DNA of 64,000 nt, taken from positions 215,922-279,921 of the forward strand of contig NZ_JPGL01000005.1 in NCBI RefSeq assembly GCF_000732615.1, in the 5' to 3' direction. A program made the translations under genes and the position numbers. Position 1 is the first letter of the stretch. Every line of letters begins with the position of its first letter. Source of the stretch: Burkholderia paludis. GTDB lineage: Bacteria > Pseudomonadota > Gammaproteobacteria > Burkholderiales > Burkholderiaceae. Positions 20,398-29,112 of the stretch are shown in pieces. Under the pieces are notes generated by a model. That model ran no database searches. It saw nothing but the letters and a program-made list of their open reading frames with translations, and was not told where the DNA came from.

Positions 20398-20423
20398 GGC
20401 GCGCGGAGGCCCCATGTCCAAGT

Positions 20424-20437
20424 TAAGCGTCCGCTTA
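20424..20437. promoter_or_regulatory. Perfect inverted repeat upstream of the DHA2 transporter gene
   Basis: TAAGCG-TC-CGCTTA is a perfect 6+2+6 palindrome in the 177-base gap between marR and the transporter gene. It could be a second operator or a weak hairpin; no T run follows, so a terminator is unlikely. Confidence 0.4.
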
Positions 20438-20574
20438 TTTATCTGTCTGGGCAGAAGATGACAGGGCACGCGCTCCGCTTTTTCCCTTATCCATTCCACC
20501 CGGCCGGGCTGCGCTGCGGCGCACACCCGTGCGTTGTGCCGGCGCGTCGCGCGCGCCGCGTCTAGGAGATTCCG

Positions 20575-22137
20575 ATGTCCGCCACCCCGGCATCCGCGGC
20601 CTCCCCCGCCGCCCAACCCGCGCCGCTGTCCGGCGGCGCCCTCGCGCTGCTCACCGTCGGGCTCGCGCTCGGCACCTTCATGGAGGTGCTCGACACATCG
20701 ATCGCGAACGTCGCGGTGCCGACCATCTCCGGCAGTCTCGGCGTCGCGACGAGCGAAGGCACCTGGGTGATCTCGTCGTACTCGGTCGCGTCCGCAATCG
20801 CGGTGCCGCTCACCGGCTGGCTCGCGCGGCGTGTCGGCGAGGTGCGCCTGTTCACGCTGTCGGTGCTCGCGTTCACGGTCGCGTCGGCGCTGTGCGGCCT
20901 CGCGAACAACTTCGAGACGCTGATCGCATTCCGGCTGCTGCAGGGCCTCGTGTCGGGGCCGATGGTGCCGCTGTCGCAGACGATCCTGATGCGCAGCTAC
21001 CCGCCCGCGAAGCGCGGGCTCGCGCTCGGGCTATGGGCGATGACGGTGATCGTCGCGCCGATCTTCGGCCCGCTGCTGGGCGGCTGGATCAGCGACAACT
21101 ACACGTGGCCGTGGATCTTCTACATCAACCTGCCGATCGGCGTGTTCTCGGCGACCTGCGCGTTTTTCCTGCTGCGCGGCCGCGAGACGAAGACGTCGAA
21201 GCAGCGGATCGACGCAGTCGGCCTCGCGCTGCTCGTGATCGGCGTGTCGTGCCTGCAGATGATGCTCGACCTCGGCAAGGACCGCGACTGGTTCAATTCG
21301 TCGTTCATCGTCGCGCTCGCGCTGATCGCGGTCGTGTCGCTCGCGTTCATGCTGGTGTGGGAAGCGACCGAAAAGGAACCGGTGGTCGACCTGTCGCTGT
21401 TCAAGGATCGCAACTTCGCGCTCGGCGCGCTGATCATCTCGTTCGGCTTCATGGCGTTCTTCGGCTCGGTCGTGATCTTCCCGCTGTGGCTGCAGACGGT
21501 GATGGGCTACACCGCCGGCAAGGCCGGCCTGGCGACCGCGCCGGTCGGGCTGCTCGCGCTCGTGCTGTCGCCGCTGATCGGGCGCAACATGCACCGGCTC
21601 GACCTGCGGATGGTCGCGAGCTTTGCGTTCTGCGTGTTCGCGGGCGTATCAATCTGGAACTCGACGTTTACGCTCGACGTGCCGTTCAGCCACGTGATCC
21701 TGCCGCGGCTCGTGCAGGGGATCGGCGTCGCGTGCTTCTTCGTGCCGATGACGACCATCACGCTGTCGAGCATCCCCGACGAGCGGCTTGCGAGCGCGTC
21801 GGGGCTGTCGAACTTCCTGCGCACGCTGTCGGGCGCGATCGGCACCGCGGCCAGTTCGACGTTCTGGGAGAACGACGCGATCTACCACCACGCGCGGCTG
21901 TCGGAATCGGTGAGCGTGTATGCGCAAAGCACGACCGACTACCAGGGCGCGCTGTCGCAGCTCGGCGTCGTCGGCCAGACCGCCAACGCGCAGCTCAACC
22001 AGATCGTCACGCAGCAGGGCTTCATGATGGCGACCAACGACTTTTTCCTGCTGTCGGCGTTCATGTTCGGCGCGCTCGCGGTGCTCGTATGGATCACGAA
22101 GCCGAAGAAGGGCGCGGGGCCGGCGATGGGGCATTGA
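20575..22137 (+). CDS. DHA2-family (EmrB/QacA) drug:proton antiporter
   Basis: The 520-residue protein has 14 predicted helices and the DHA2 markers LDTSIANVAVPTISGSLGV (motif D1), LTGWLARRVGEVRLF (motif A) and GLVSGPMVPLSQ (motif B region). EmrB-type proteins export hydrophobic drugs through an EmrA adaptor and a TolC/NodT duct. Here the lipoprotein duct is encoded nearby, but no EmrA-type adaptor gene is visible between 17.6 and 22.2 kb, so the adaptor must be elsewhere or dispensable. A GGAGA site precedes the ATG. Confidence 0.92.
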   Translation: MSATPASAASPAAQPAPLSGGALALLTVGLALGTFMEVLDTSIANVAVPTISGSLGVATSEGTWVISSYSVASAIAVPLTGWLARRVGEVRLFTLSVLAFTVASALCGLANNFETLIAFRLLQGLVSGPMVPLSQTILMRSYPPAKRGLALGLWAMTVIVAPIFGPLLGGWISDNYTWPWIFYINLPIGVFSATCAFFLLRGRETKTSKQRIDAVGLALLVIGVSCLQMMLDLGKDRDWFNSSFIVALALIAVVSLAFMLVWEATEKEPVVDLSLFKDRNFALGALIISFGFMAFFGSVVIFPLWLQTVMGYTAGKAGLATAPVGLLALVLSPLIGRNMHRLDLRMVASFAFCVFAGVSIWNSTFTLDVPFSHVILPRLVQGIGVACFFVPMTTITLSSIPDERLASASGLSNFLRTLSGAIGTAASSTFWENDAIYHHARLSESVSVYAQSTTDYQGALSQLGVVGQTANAQLNQIVTQQGFMMATNDFFLLSAFMFGALAVLVWITKPKKGAGPAMGH

Positions 22138-22248
22138 AATCGGCAGGGCTGACGGCTGCCGCACACAGCGGAAGGGCTGGCCTTGCTTGCTCCCCTTGAT
22201 TGAACCAAGCAAGCCAATTACTTGAACTTGGTTCAATTGGAGGGGGCG

Positions 22249-22497
22249 ATGCATACCTACAGCACGCACGACGCGAAGACGAACCTGTCGCGTTTGATCG
22301 ACGAAGCCGTTCATGCCGGCGAGCCGTTCGTGATCGCGAAAGCCGGCAAGCCGCTCGTCAAGGTGGTCCCGATCGATACGCCGGATCCCGTCCGGCCGAT
22401 CCGGATCGGCTTCATGAAGGGGTAGATCCGTGTCCCGGACGATTTCGACACCATGGGAAGCGACGAAATCGGCAAGCTGTTCGAGGGTGACGCATGA
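22249..22497 (+). pseudogene. VapB/Phd-type antitoxin gene interrupted by an amber codon
   Basis: The first 58 codons encode MHTYSTHDAKTNLSRLIDEA, the DNA-binding N-terminus of a Phd/YefM/VapB antitoxin, and continue to IRIGFMKG. A TAG then appears at 22423-22425. Reading on in the same frame gives IRVPDDFDTMGSDEIGKLFE and a TGA at 22495-22497 that overlaps the toxin ATG exactly as in intact pairs. RIGFMKGQI is the form I expect of intact homologues, so one C-to-T change (CAG to TAG) explains the interruption. The lost segment is the toxin-neutralising tail. A 58-residue DNA-binding fragment could still be made. Confidence 0.85.
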
Positions 22498-22882
22498 ACT
22501 TGCTGCTCGATACACGTCTGCTTCTTCGGGCGGCAGCCGGTGCGGCCGAGCTGCCCGTCCGCGCCAGTGCACTCACCGAGGATCCCGCCTGTCCGCCGCT
22601 TTTCGGCGTTGCGAGCCTTCGAGAGATCGTCATCAAGCGTGGACTGGATCGCGACGCTTTCCAGGTGGACACAAACGTGTTCCGTCGCAATCTCCTCGAT
22701 GTCGGCGACGTGGAATTGCCGATCACGAGCCCACACGCACTGGCGGTCGAACAACTGCCGTCGATCCGCCGCGACCCGTTTGACCGTCTGCTGGTCGCGC
22801 AGGCGATCTCGGAAGGCATTGCGCTGCTCGCGCACGAGACCATACCGTCGCCCGCTATCCGGGGCCGATCCAGCACGTCTGA
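22494..22882 (+). pseudogene. VapC PIN-domain toxin gene with a C-terminal frameshift
   Basis: The start MNLLLDTRLLLRAAAGAAEL corresponds to the usual LLLDTHLLLWAAAG of PIN-domain ribonucleases, with the His and Trp replaced by Arg. LREIVIKRG keeps the second acidic residue, and DPFDRLLVAQAI keeps the third. Near 22845 the frame shifts: the downstream bases encode HTVARYPGPIQHV and a stop at 22880-22882 in another frame, which is the normal PIN ending. Read straight, the protein instead acquires an Arg/Ser-rich tail. PIN toxins cleave RNA; this copy is probably inactive. Confidence 0.82.
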
Positions 22883-22905
22883 TTGCACCGGGCATCGCCC
22901 GGGCG

Positions 22906-23832
22906 TCACTCCCTCGCCCGCAACCCGCCGAACGCCAGATCGTCGCCGGGCGCGATCGGCAGCGTCGCTCGCGCCACGTCCAGCCACGCGCGCGCCGCGT
23001 GCGACAGGTAGCCCTTCTTCAGCCAGCCGAGCGCGATCGCCCACGTGATTTCCGGCTCGACGATCGGCCGGCAGGTGAACTGGCCGGCGTCGAGCCGCCG
23101 GCAATACGGTTCGGGCAGCAGCGCAATGCCGACACCCGCATGCACGAGCGCGGCCATGAAATCCCAGTGGCCGCTGCGGCTGACGATCGACGGCGTGAAA
23201 CCGGCCAGCCGGCACGCGTCGAGCACCGCGTCGTGCAGCGCCAGGCTTTCCGCATAGAACACGAACGACTCGCGCGCGAGATCCGCGAGCGGCACGGCCG
23301 CGTGATCCTCCCAGCGCGACTCGCGCGGGGCGACCAGCCACAGCGGCGCGCGCACCATCGGCAGCCGCTCGAACGTGCCGGGATCGACCGGCTCCAGCAG
23401 CCCGCCGAGCTCCAGCTCGCCCGACGTCAGCGCCGCCTCGATCATCCGCGCGCCCTGCTCGAACAGCTTCAGCTCGATGTTCGGGTAGCGCTGCTTGTAC
23501 GCGGCGATGATCGGCGTGAACAGCGATCCGCCGAGCGGCGGGATGCCGATCGTCAGCTCGCCGCGCCCGAGCGTGCCGAGATCGTTCAGCTCCGACTGCA
23601 GTTGCGCCTGCGCGGCGAGCACGTCCTGACCGCGCTGGAACACGATCCGCCCCGCGTCGGTCAGCACCATCTGCCGGCCGTCGCGCAGCAGCAGCGGCGA
23701 GCCGATCTCGTCCTCGAGCGCCTTCACCATCTTGCTGATGGTCGGCTGGGTCACGAACAGCCGGTCGGCCGCCGCGGTGAAGCTCTGCTGACGGACCACC
23801 TCGACGAAGTACCGCAGCGCGCGCAATTCCAT
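22906..23832 (-). CDS. LysR-family regulator, probably of cidAB
   Basis: The 308-residue protein starts MELRALRYFVEVVRQQSFTA with the LysR helix-turn-helix (VTQPTISKMVKALEDEIGSP, about residues 27-46) and a substrate-binding-like effector domain. It is divergent from the cidA/cidB-type genes with about 130 bases between, the standard layout for a LysR activator and its target (compare CidR in Gram-positive bacteria). The intergenic segment is AT-rich and carries a GGTTAGGGGAAACCC near-palindrome around 23917-23931 as a candidate site. The inducer is not predictable. Confidence 0.9.
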   Translation of the reverse strand: MELRALRYFVEVVRQQSFTAAADRLFVTQPTISKMVKALEDEIGSPLLLRDGRQMVLTDAGRIVFQRGQDVLAAQAQLQSELNDLGTLGRGELTIGIPPLGGSLFTPIIAAYKQRYPNIELKLFEQGARMIEAALTSGELELGGLLEPVDPGTFERLPMVRAPLWLVAPRESRWEDHAAVPLADLARESFVFYAESLALHDAVLDACRLAGFTPSIVSRSGHWDFMAALVHAGVGIALLPEPYCRRLDAGQFTCRPIVEPEITWAIALGWLKKGYLSHAARAWLDVARATLPIAPGDDLAFGGLRARE

Positions 23833-23959
23833 CGATCACTCCCCAGATTGGTGCGACACGCACCAGTGAATTCCGAATTGGAATAACAAGGATAGAGACA
23901 AGTCATTTTATTTATGGTTAGGGGAAACCCTATACTCACACCATCGACGCAATATCTGT

Positions 23960-24448
23960 ATGGAGCCCGCCATGACCAAGCCGACCACCACTGCCGCTGC
24001 CCGCCCCGCCGCTTCCGGCAGCATGGCGCGCACGGGCCGGATCGCGCTGCAATCCGCCGCGCTCGGTGCGCTGTGGCTGGCGGTCGACTGGGCCGTGCGC
24101 AAGGTCGGGCTGCCGATCCCGTCCGGCGTGATCGGCCTCGCGGTGCTCCTCGTGCTGCTGTTCTCGGGCCGTGTCGCGCCCGCCTGGGTGAAGGACGGCG
24201 CGAACTGGCTGCTGTCCGACATGCTGCTGTTCTTCGTGCCGGCCGCGGTCGCGGCCGTGCAGTACGGCGGGCTGTTCCGCGAGGACGGCTGGCGCATCGC
24301 GCTGGTGATGCTGGCCGGCACCGCGTTCGTGATGGTCGCGGTGGCCGTCGCGGTCGACCTCGCCGCAAAGCTCGAGCGCCGGCTCGCCGCGCAGCGCGTG
24401 TTCGCCGAGCGCCGCCGCGCGCGCCTGAGCGCCGTGTCGGCCCACTGA
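23960..24448 (+). CDS. CidA/LrgA-family holin-like membrane protein
   Basis: The 162-residue protein has about four membrane helices, including LQSAALGALWLAVDWAVRK, IPSGVIGLAVLLVLLFSG, the conserved LLSDMLLFFVPAAVAAVQYG and IALVMLAGTAFVMVAVAVAV. The IPSGVIG and FFVPA motifs are diagnostic. CidA/LrgA proteins act with CidB/LrgB in murein hydrolase control, and some transport pyruvate or other small acids. The start may be residue 1 or the ATG at residue 5. It precedes cidB by 13 bases. Confidence 0.9.
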   Translation: MEPAMTKPTTTAAARPAASGSMARTGRIALQSAALGALWLAVDWAVRKVGLPIPSGVIGLAVLLVLLFSGRVAPAWVKDGANWLLSDMLLFFVPAAVAAVQYGGLFREDGWRIALVMLAGTAFVMVAVAVAVDLAAKLERRLAAQRVFAERRRARLSAVSAH

Positions 24449-24461
24449 GCCGGAGCCGACC

Positions 24462-25184
24462 ATGCTCGCCGCCCTGTCCAGTCTGTTCGCCGACCATGCG
24501 AACACCGCGATCTCGTTCGGCTGCTTCGTGCTGACGATCGTGCTGTATTTCGCGTCGAAGCGGCTCTACGCGTACAAGAAAACGCTGCTGTTCTCGCCGC
24601 TCGTGTTCGTGCCGGGCGTGCTGGTGCTGCTCGTCCTGCTGACCGGCATCCCGTATTCGGTCTACTTCCGCGACACGCGCTGGCTGATGTGGCTGCTCGG
24701 CCCGGCGACCATCGCGTTCGCGGTGCCGATCTACGACTATCGGGACCTGATCCGCCGCCACTGGCTGTCGCTGTCGGTGGGCGTCGCGGTCGGGATCGGC
24801 GCCGGCGTGTGCGGGTCGCTGCTGCTCGCGAAGCTGCTGCACCTGTCGCCCGAGCTGCAGCGCTCGCTGATGACGCGCTCGGTGTCGACGCCGTTCGCGC
24901 TCGCCGTATCGGACAAGATCCACGCGCCGAAGGACCTCACCGCGCTGTTCGTGATCGCGACCGGCATCATCGGGATGCTGCTCGGCGAGATCGTGCTCGC
25001 GCTCGTGCCGATGCGCACGCGGCTCGCGCGCGGCGCGCTGTTCGGCGCGGCCGCCCACGGCGTGGGCACCGCGAAGGCGCGCGAGATCGGCAGCGAGGAA
25101 GGCGTCGTGTCGAGCCTCACGATGATGATCGCGGGCGTCGCGATGGTGCTGATCGCGCCCCTCCTGACGCTGCTGCCGATCTGA
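24462..25184 (+). CDS. CidB/LrgB-family membrane protein
   Basis: The 240-residue protein is polytopic. It contains the family patterns RSVSTPFALAVSDKIHAPKDL and AAAHGVGTAKAREIGSEEGV, both conserved in LrgB/CidB, which work with LrgA/CidA in the inner membrane. It is the second gene of a two-gene operon driven from the promoter facing the LysR gene. The plant homologue PLGG1 exports glycolate, so a small-acid transport role is also possible. Confidence 0.93.
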   Translation: MLAALSSLFADHANTAISFGCFVLTIVLYFASKRLYAYKKTLLFSPLVFVPGVLVLLVLLTGIPYSVYFRDTRWLMWLLGPATIAFAVPIYDYRDLIRRHWLSLSVGVAVGIGAGVCGSLLLAKLLHLSPELQRSLMTRSVSTPFALAVSDKIHAPKDLTALFVIATGIIGMLLGEIVLALVPMRTRLARGALFGAAAHGVGTAKAREIGSEEGVVSSLTMMIAGVAMVLIAPLLTLLPI

Positions 25185-25417
25185 CCGGCCGCGCCGGGCG
25201 GCCGCCGCCCGCCGCGCGTGCCCGACTGCCCTGACCGCCCCGATCCCTCCCGCCGCGCGGGGCCAGACCGCCCTGCGCCGCCGGCCCTACCCTGCATCCG
25301 GCCGACGCCCGCCCGACAATCGGCTGAGATAGCCGCAATTCCCCCCTCTTTTCCGCCCATCGGGCTCGGCCCGGATGCCGAACAATGCATGCTACGAGAC
25401 ATCACGCACGCATTCAC

Positions 25418-25921
25418 ATGGCCTCCACGACCGCAAACCCGACCGCCGACAAGCCGGCTTCGTCCGGCAAGTTCAAGCGCATTGCGCTCATCGCCGTCAT
25501 CGCGCTGGGCGCGGCGGCCGCCGCTGCCGGCGGCATGTACGTGTTCCTGAGCAAGGAAGGCGTCGGCCATGCGGGCGCGCCCGCCGCGCCGCCGCCGCTC
25601 GCCGTGCCGGTGTTCTTCCCGCTCGACCCGCTGACCGTGAACCTGCAGTCCGACGACGGCGCGCAGCACTACCTGCGCGTCGGCCTGTCGCTGAAGCTCA
25701 CCGATCCGAAGGCGCAGGAGCAACTGACCGCGCGGATGCCGGAGATCCGCAGCCGGATCCTGCTCGCGCTGTCGAACAAGCATCCCGAGGATCTCGCGAC
25801 GCCGGACGGCAAACGTACGCTCGCGAAGGAACTGCGGGAGCTGATCGAGCAGCCGACGCAGCCGGGCAACCAGCGCGCGAAGGTTGACGACGTGCTGTTC
25901 ACCGAGTTCGTCGTCCAGTAA
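25418..25921 (+). CDS. fliL: Flagellar basal body-associated protein FliL
   Basis: The 167-residue protein has a short cytoplasmic tail, one membrane helix (IALIAVIALGAAAAAAGGMY, about 20-40), a Pro/Ala linker and the periplasmic FliL domain with VFFPLDPLTVNLQSDDGAQHYLRVGLSLKL (split here for length: FFPLDPLTVNLQ). FliL surrounds the stator units at the flagellar motor. The start MASTTANPT was chosen over an ATG 11 codons upstream because of family length. It heads the fliLMNOPQR run. Confidence 0.92.
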   Translation: MASTTANPTADKPASSGKFKRIALIAVIALGAAAAAAGGMYVFLSKEGVGHAGAPAAPPPLAVPVFFPLDPLTVNLQSDDGAQHYLRVGLSLKLTDPKAQEQLTARMPEIRSRILLALSNKHPEDLATPDGKRTLAKELRELIEQPTQPGNQRAKVDDVLFTEFVVQ

Positions 25922-25943
25922 CGCGGCCGCGAAAGGAGCGCGT

Positions 25944-26942
25944 ATGGGTCACCAGGAGTTCATGTCCCAGGAGGAGGTCGATGCCCTCCTCAAGGGCGTC
26001 ACGGGCGAATCCGATTCGGTCGACGAGCAGCGCGACACGTCGGGCGTCCGCCCCTACAACATTGCGACGCAGGAGCGGATCGTCCGCGGCCGGATGCCCG
26101 GCCTCGAGATCATCAACGACCGCTTCGCGCGCCTGCTGCGGATCGGCATCTTCAACTTCATGCGGCGGACGGCGGAAATTTCCGTCAGCCAGGTGAAGGT
26201 GCAGAAGTACAGCGAGTTCACCCGCAACCTGCCGATCCCGACGAACCTGAACCTGGTGCACGTGAAGCCGCTGCGCGGCACGTCGCTGTTCGTGTTCGAC
26301 CCGAACCTCGTGTTCTTCGTCGTCGACAACCTGTTCGGCGGCGACGGGCGCTTTCACACCCGCGTCGAAGGCCGCGATTTCACGGCCACCGAGCAGCGGA
26401 TCATCGGCAAGCTGCTGAACCTCGTGTTCGAGCACTACACGGTCGCCTGGAAGAGCGTGCGGCCGCTGCAGTTCGAATTCGTGCGCTCGGAGATGCACAC
26501 GCAGTTCGCGAACGTCGCGACGCCGAACGAGATCGTCATCGTCACGCAGTTCTCGATCGAATTCGGGCCGACCGGCGGCACGCTGCACATCTGCATGCCT
26601 TACTCGATGATCGAGCCGATCCGCGACGTGCTCAGTTCGCCGATCCAGGGCGAAGCGCTCGAGGTCGACCGCCGCTGGGTGCGGGTGCTGTCGCAGCAGG
26701 TGCAGGCCGCCGAGGTCGAGCTGAGCGCGAATCTCGCCGAGATCTCGTCGACCTTCGAGAAGATCCTGAACCTGCGCGCGGGCGACGTGCTGCCGCTGGA
26801 GATCGAGGACACGATCACCGCGAAGGTCGACGGCGTGCCGGTGATGGAATGCGGCTACGGAATTTTCAATGGTCAATATGCGCTGCGCGTGCAGAAGATG
26901 ATCAGCGCGGGCGATTCGATGAAGGAAGGTGGATATGAGTGA
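25944..26942 (+). CDS. fliM: Flagellar motor switch protein FliM
   Basis: The 332-residue protein starts after a strong AAAGGAGCG site. It has the CheY-P-binding N-terminal motif EEVDALLKGVTGE, the GGXG-type middle domain (FVVDNLFGGDGRFHTRVEGR) and the C-terminal SpoA domain that pairs with FliN. It forms the cytoplasmic C-ring that sets rotation direction. Its stop overlaps the fliN start by 8 bases. Confidence 0.96.
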   Translation: MGHQEFMSQEEVDALLKGVTGESDSVDEQRDTSGVRPYNIATQERIVRGRMPGLEIINDRFARLLRIGIFNFMRRTAEISVSQVKVQKYSEFTRNLPIPTNLNLVHVKPLRGTSLFVFDPNLVFFVVDNLFGGDGRFHTRVEGRDFTATEQRIIGKLLNLVFEHYTVAWKSVRPLQFEFVRSEMHTQFANVATPNEIVIVTQFSIEFGPTGGTLHICMPYSMIEPIRDVLSSPIQGEALEVDRRWVRVLSQQVQAAEVELSANLAEISSTFEKILNLRAGDVLPLEIEDTITAKVDGVPVMECGYGIFNGQYALRVQKMISAGDSMKEGGYE

Positions 26943-27432
26943 GCTGAACCAGACGCCCGAAGACGACGCGCAAGCGATGGCCGATGCGGCCCTCGCGGCC
27001 TCGGCCGCCGCCGCGCAGGCGGCCCCGACCCCGGCCGCGGCGGAAGAGGATCCCGGCCTGGACGACTGGGCCGCCGCGCTGGCCGAGCAAAACCATCAGC
27101 CGGTGCAGGCGGGCGCGACGGGCGCAGGCGTGTTCCAGCCGCTGTCGAAGGCCGCGGCAAGCTCGACGCACAACGACATCGAGATGATCCTCGACATCCC
27201 GGTCAAGATGACCGTGGAGCTCGGCCGCACCAAGATCGCGATCCGCAACCTGCTGCAGCTCGCGCAGGGTTCGGTGGTCGAGCTGGACGGCATGGCCGGC
27301 GAGCCGATGGACGTGCTCGTGAACGGCTGCCTGATCGCCCAGGGCGAAGTGGTGGTCGTCAACGACAAGTTCGGCATCCGCCTGACCGACATCATCACGC
27401 CGGCCGAACGCATCCGGAAGCTGAATCGGTGA
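26935..27432 (+). CDS. fliN: Flagellar motor switch protein FliN
   Basis: The 165-residue protein has an acidic, Ala-rich N-terminus and a C-terminal SpoA domain: ILDIPVKMTVELGRTKIAIR, LAQGSVVELDGMAGEPMDVL and VNDKFGIRLTDII. It completes the C-ring with FliM and docks the export ATPase complex. The N-terminal extension is longer than in enteric FliN, as in other beta-proteobacteria. The ATG at 26935 is preferred to the GTG two codons earlier. Confidence 0.95.
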   Translation: MSELNQTPEDDAQAMADAALAASAAAAQAAPTPAAAEEDPGLDDWAAALAEQNHQPVQAGATGAGVFQPLSKAAASSTHNDIEMILDIPVKMTVELGRTKIAIRNLLQLAQGSVVELDGMAGEPMDVLVNGCLIAQGEVVVVNDKFGIRLTDIITPAERIRKLNR

Positions 27433-27992
27433 AAGCAGTCATGTCCGGCCGCCGCGTGCGCGTCGCTTGCGCGGCGGCTTCGGCCGTCGCCGCGTCGCTT
27501 GCCTGCGCGCCGGCCGGCGCCGCCGACATGAACGCGGTGAACAACCCCGGCTCGATCGCGTCGAGCGTGATGGTCGGTTCGGCCGCGCCGTCGCTCGGCA
27601 TCGGCGCGGTGCTGCAGACGCTCGTCGGGCTCGCGGTCGTGATCGGCCTCGTGTTCGCCTGCGCGTGGCTCGCGCGCCGCTTCGGCTTCCAGCCCGCGCG
27701 GCGCGGCGGCCCGCTGAAGGTGGTCTCGAGCGTCGCGGTCGGCGCGAAGGAAAGCGCGACGATCGTCGAGATCGGCGACACCTGGCTCGTGCTCGGCGTC
27801 GCGCCCGGCAACGTCAGGCTGCTGCATACGCTGCCGGCCGGTTCGGCGGCGGCCACGGCTTCGGCGCCGGCCGACGCACCCGCCGGCGCGGCACCGTCCG
27901 AAGGCGGCCTGCCCGGCACGTTCGGCTCGCGATTTCGCGACGCACTCGCCGGCGAAGCCGCGAAACGCCTCGGTCGCGACAAGGACCGCTGA
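27429..27992 (+). CDS. fliO: Flagellar biosynthesis protein FliO
   Basis: The 187-residue protein has a signal-peptide-like N-terminus, then a membrane helix (LQTLVGLAVVIGLVFACAWL, about 60-80) followed by RRFGFQPARRGGPLKVVSSV, the FliO pattern. FliO helps assemble the FliP ring of the flagellar export gate. The GTG start overlaps the fliN stop (GTGA); an in-frame ATG at 27441 is an alternative. The tail is Ala/Pro-rich. Confidence 0.88.
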   Translation: MKAVMSGRRVRVACAAASAVAASLACAPAGAADMNAVNNPGSIASSVMVGSAAPSLGIGAVLQTLVGLAVVIGLVFACAWLARRFGFQPARRGGPLKVVSSVAVGAKESATIVEIGDTWLVLGVAPGNVRLLHTLPAGSAAATASAPADAPAGAAPSEGGLPGTFGSRFRDALAGEAAKRLGRDKDR

Positions 27993-28028
27993 CATGGCGG
28001 CGCGCCCTCTTTCCGTACCCGCATTCCG

Positions 28029-28790
28029 ATGAAACACGAATTCCTGCGTCGCGCGGCGCGCGTCGCGCCCGTGCTGATCCTCTGCCTCGCCCCCGCGCTC
28101 GCGCTCGCGCAGGCCAACGGCCTGCCCGCGTTCAACACGAGCCCGGGCCCGCACGGCGGCACCACGTATTCGCTGAGCGTGCAGACGATGCTGCTGCTCA
28201 CGATGCTGTCGTTCCTGCCGGCGATGCTGCTGATGATGACGAGCTTCACGCGCATCATCATCGTGCTGTCGCTGCTGCGCCAGGCGCTCGGCACCGCGAC
28301 GACGCCGCCGAACCAGGTGCTCGTCGGCCTCGCGATGTTCCTCACCTTCTTCGTGATGTCGCCGGTGCTCGACCGCGCGTACAACGACGGCTACAAGCCG
28401 TTCTCCGACGGCTCGATGCCGATGGAGCAGGCCGTGCAGCGCGGCGTCGCGCCGTTCAAGACCTTCATGCTGAAGCAGACCCGCGAGACCGATCTCGCGC
28501 TGTTCGCGAAGATCTCGAAGGCCGCGCCGATGCAGGGCCCCGAGGACGTGCCGCTGTCGCTGCTGGTGCCCGCGTTCGTCACCAGCGAGCTGAAGACCGG
28601 CTTCCAGATCGGCTTCACCGTGTTCATCCCGTTCCTGATCATCGACATGGTCGTCGCGAGCGTGCTGATGTCGATGGGGATGATGATGGTGTCGCCATCC
28701 ACCGTGTCGCTGCCGTTCAAGCTGATGCTGTTCGTGCTGGTCGACGGCTGGCAGCTGCTGATCGGCTCGCTCGCGCAGAGCTTCTCGTAA
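28029..28790 (+). CDS. fliP: Flagellar export gate protein FliP
   Basis: The 253-residue protein has a cleavable signal peptide and the FliP core: [40 protein letters not shown] and [24 protein letters not shown] segments with the conserved FMSP-like [11 protein letters not shown]. Five FliP with FliQ and FliR form the export channel in the inner membrane. It lies 36 bases after fliO and 20 before fliQ. Confidence 0.96.
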   Translation: MKHEFLRRAARVAPVLILCLAPALALAQANGLPAFNTSPGPHGGTTYSLSVQTMLLLTMLSFLPAMLLMMTSFTRIIIVLSLLRQALGTATTPPNQVLVGLAMFLTFFVMSPVLDRAYNDGYKPFSDGSMPMEQAVQRGVAPFKTFMLKQTRETDLALFAKISKAAPMQGPEDVPLSLLVPAFVTSELKTGFQIGFTVFIPFLIIDMVVASVLMSMGMMMVSPSTVSLPFKLMLFVLVDGWQLLIGSLAQSFS

Positions 28791-28810
28791 GTGGCGGAGG
28801 AATACGCGCG

Positions 28811-29083
28811 ATGACGCCCGAACAAGTCATGACCCTTGCGCACCAGGCGATGATGGTCGGCCTGCTGCTCTCCGCCCCGTTGCTGCTGGTCGCGCTCGCG
28901 GTCGGCCTCGTCGTGAGCCTGTTCCAGGCCGCGACGCAGATCAACGAGGCGACGCTGTCGTTCATCCCGAAGCTGCTCGCGGTCGCCGCGACGCTGGTGA
29001 TCGCCGGCCCGTGGATGCTGACGACGATGCTCGACTACCTGCGGCAGACGCTGCTGCACGTCGCGACGCTCGGCGCCGGCTGA
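28811..29083 (+). CDS. fliQ: Flagellar export gate protein FliQ
   Basis: The 90-residue protein starts MTPEQVMTLAHQAMMVGLLL and has two membrane helices, with the conserved GLVVSLFQAATQINEATLSF loop between them. It packs around the FliP/FliR core of the type III flagellar export gate. Its coding region is shorter than a longer open frame that begins upstream, which is only a frame extension. Confidence 0.96.
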   Translation: MTPEQVMTLAHQAMMVGLLLSAPLLLVALAVGLVVSLFQAATQINEATLSFIPKLLAVAATLVIAGPWMLTTMLDYLRQTLLHVATLGAG

Positions 29084-29112
29084 GCCGCGCGCATTCGCAC
29101 GATCCGGCGGCG

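Noticed and set aside
20414..20461. A 15-codon leader frame before the DHA2 gene
   Set aside because: It has no attenuator-like structure beyond one palindrome and no unusual codon run, so chance is sufficient.
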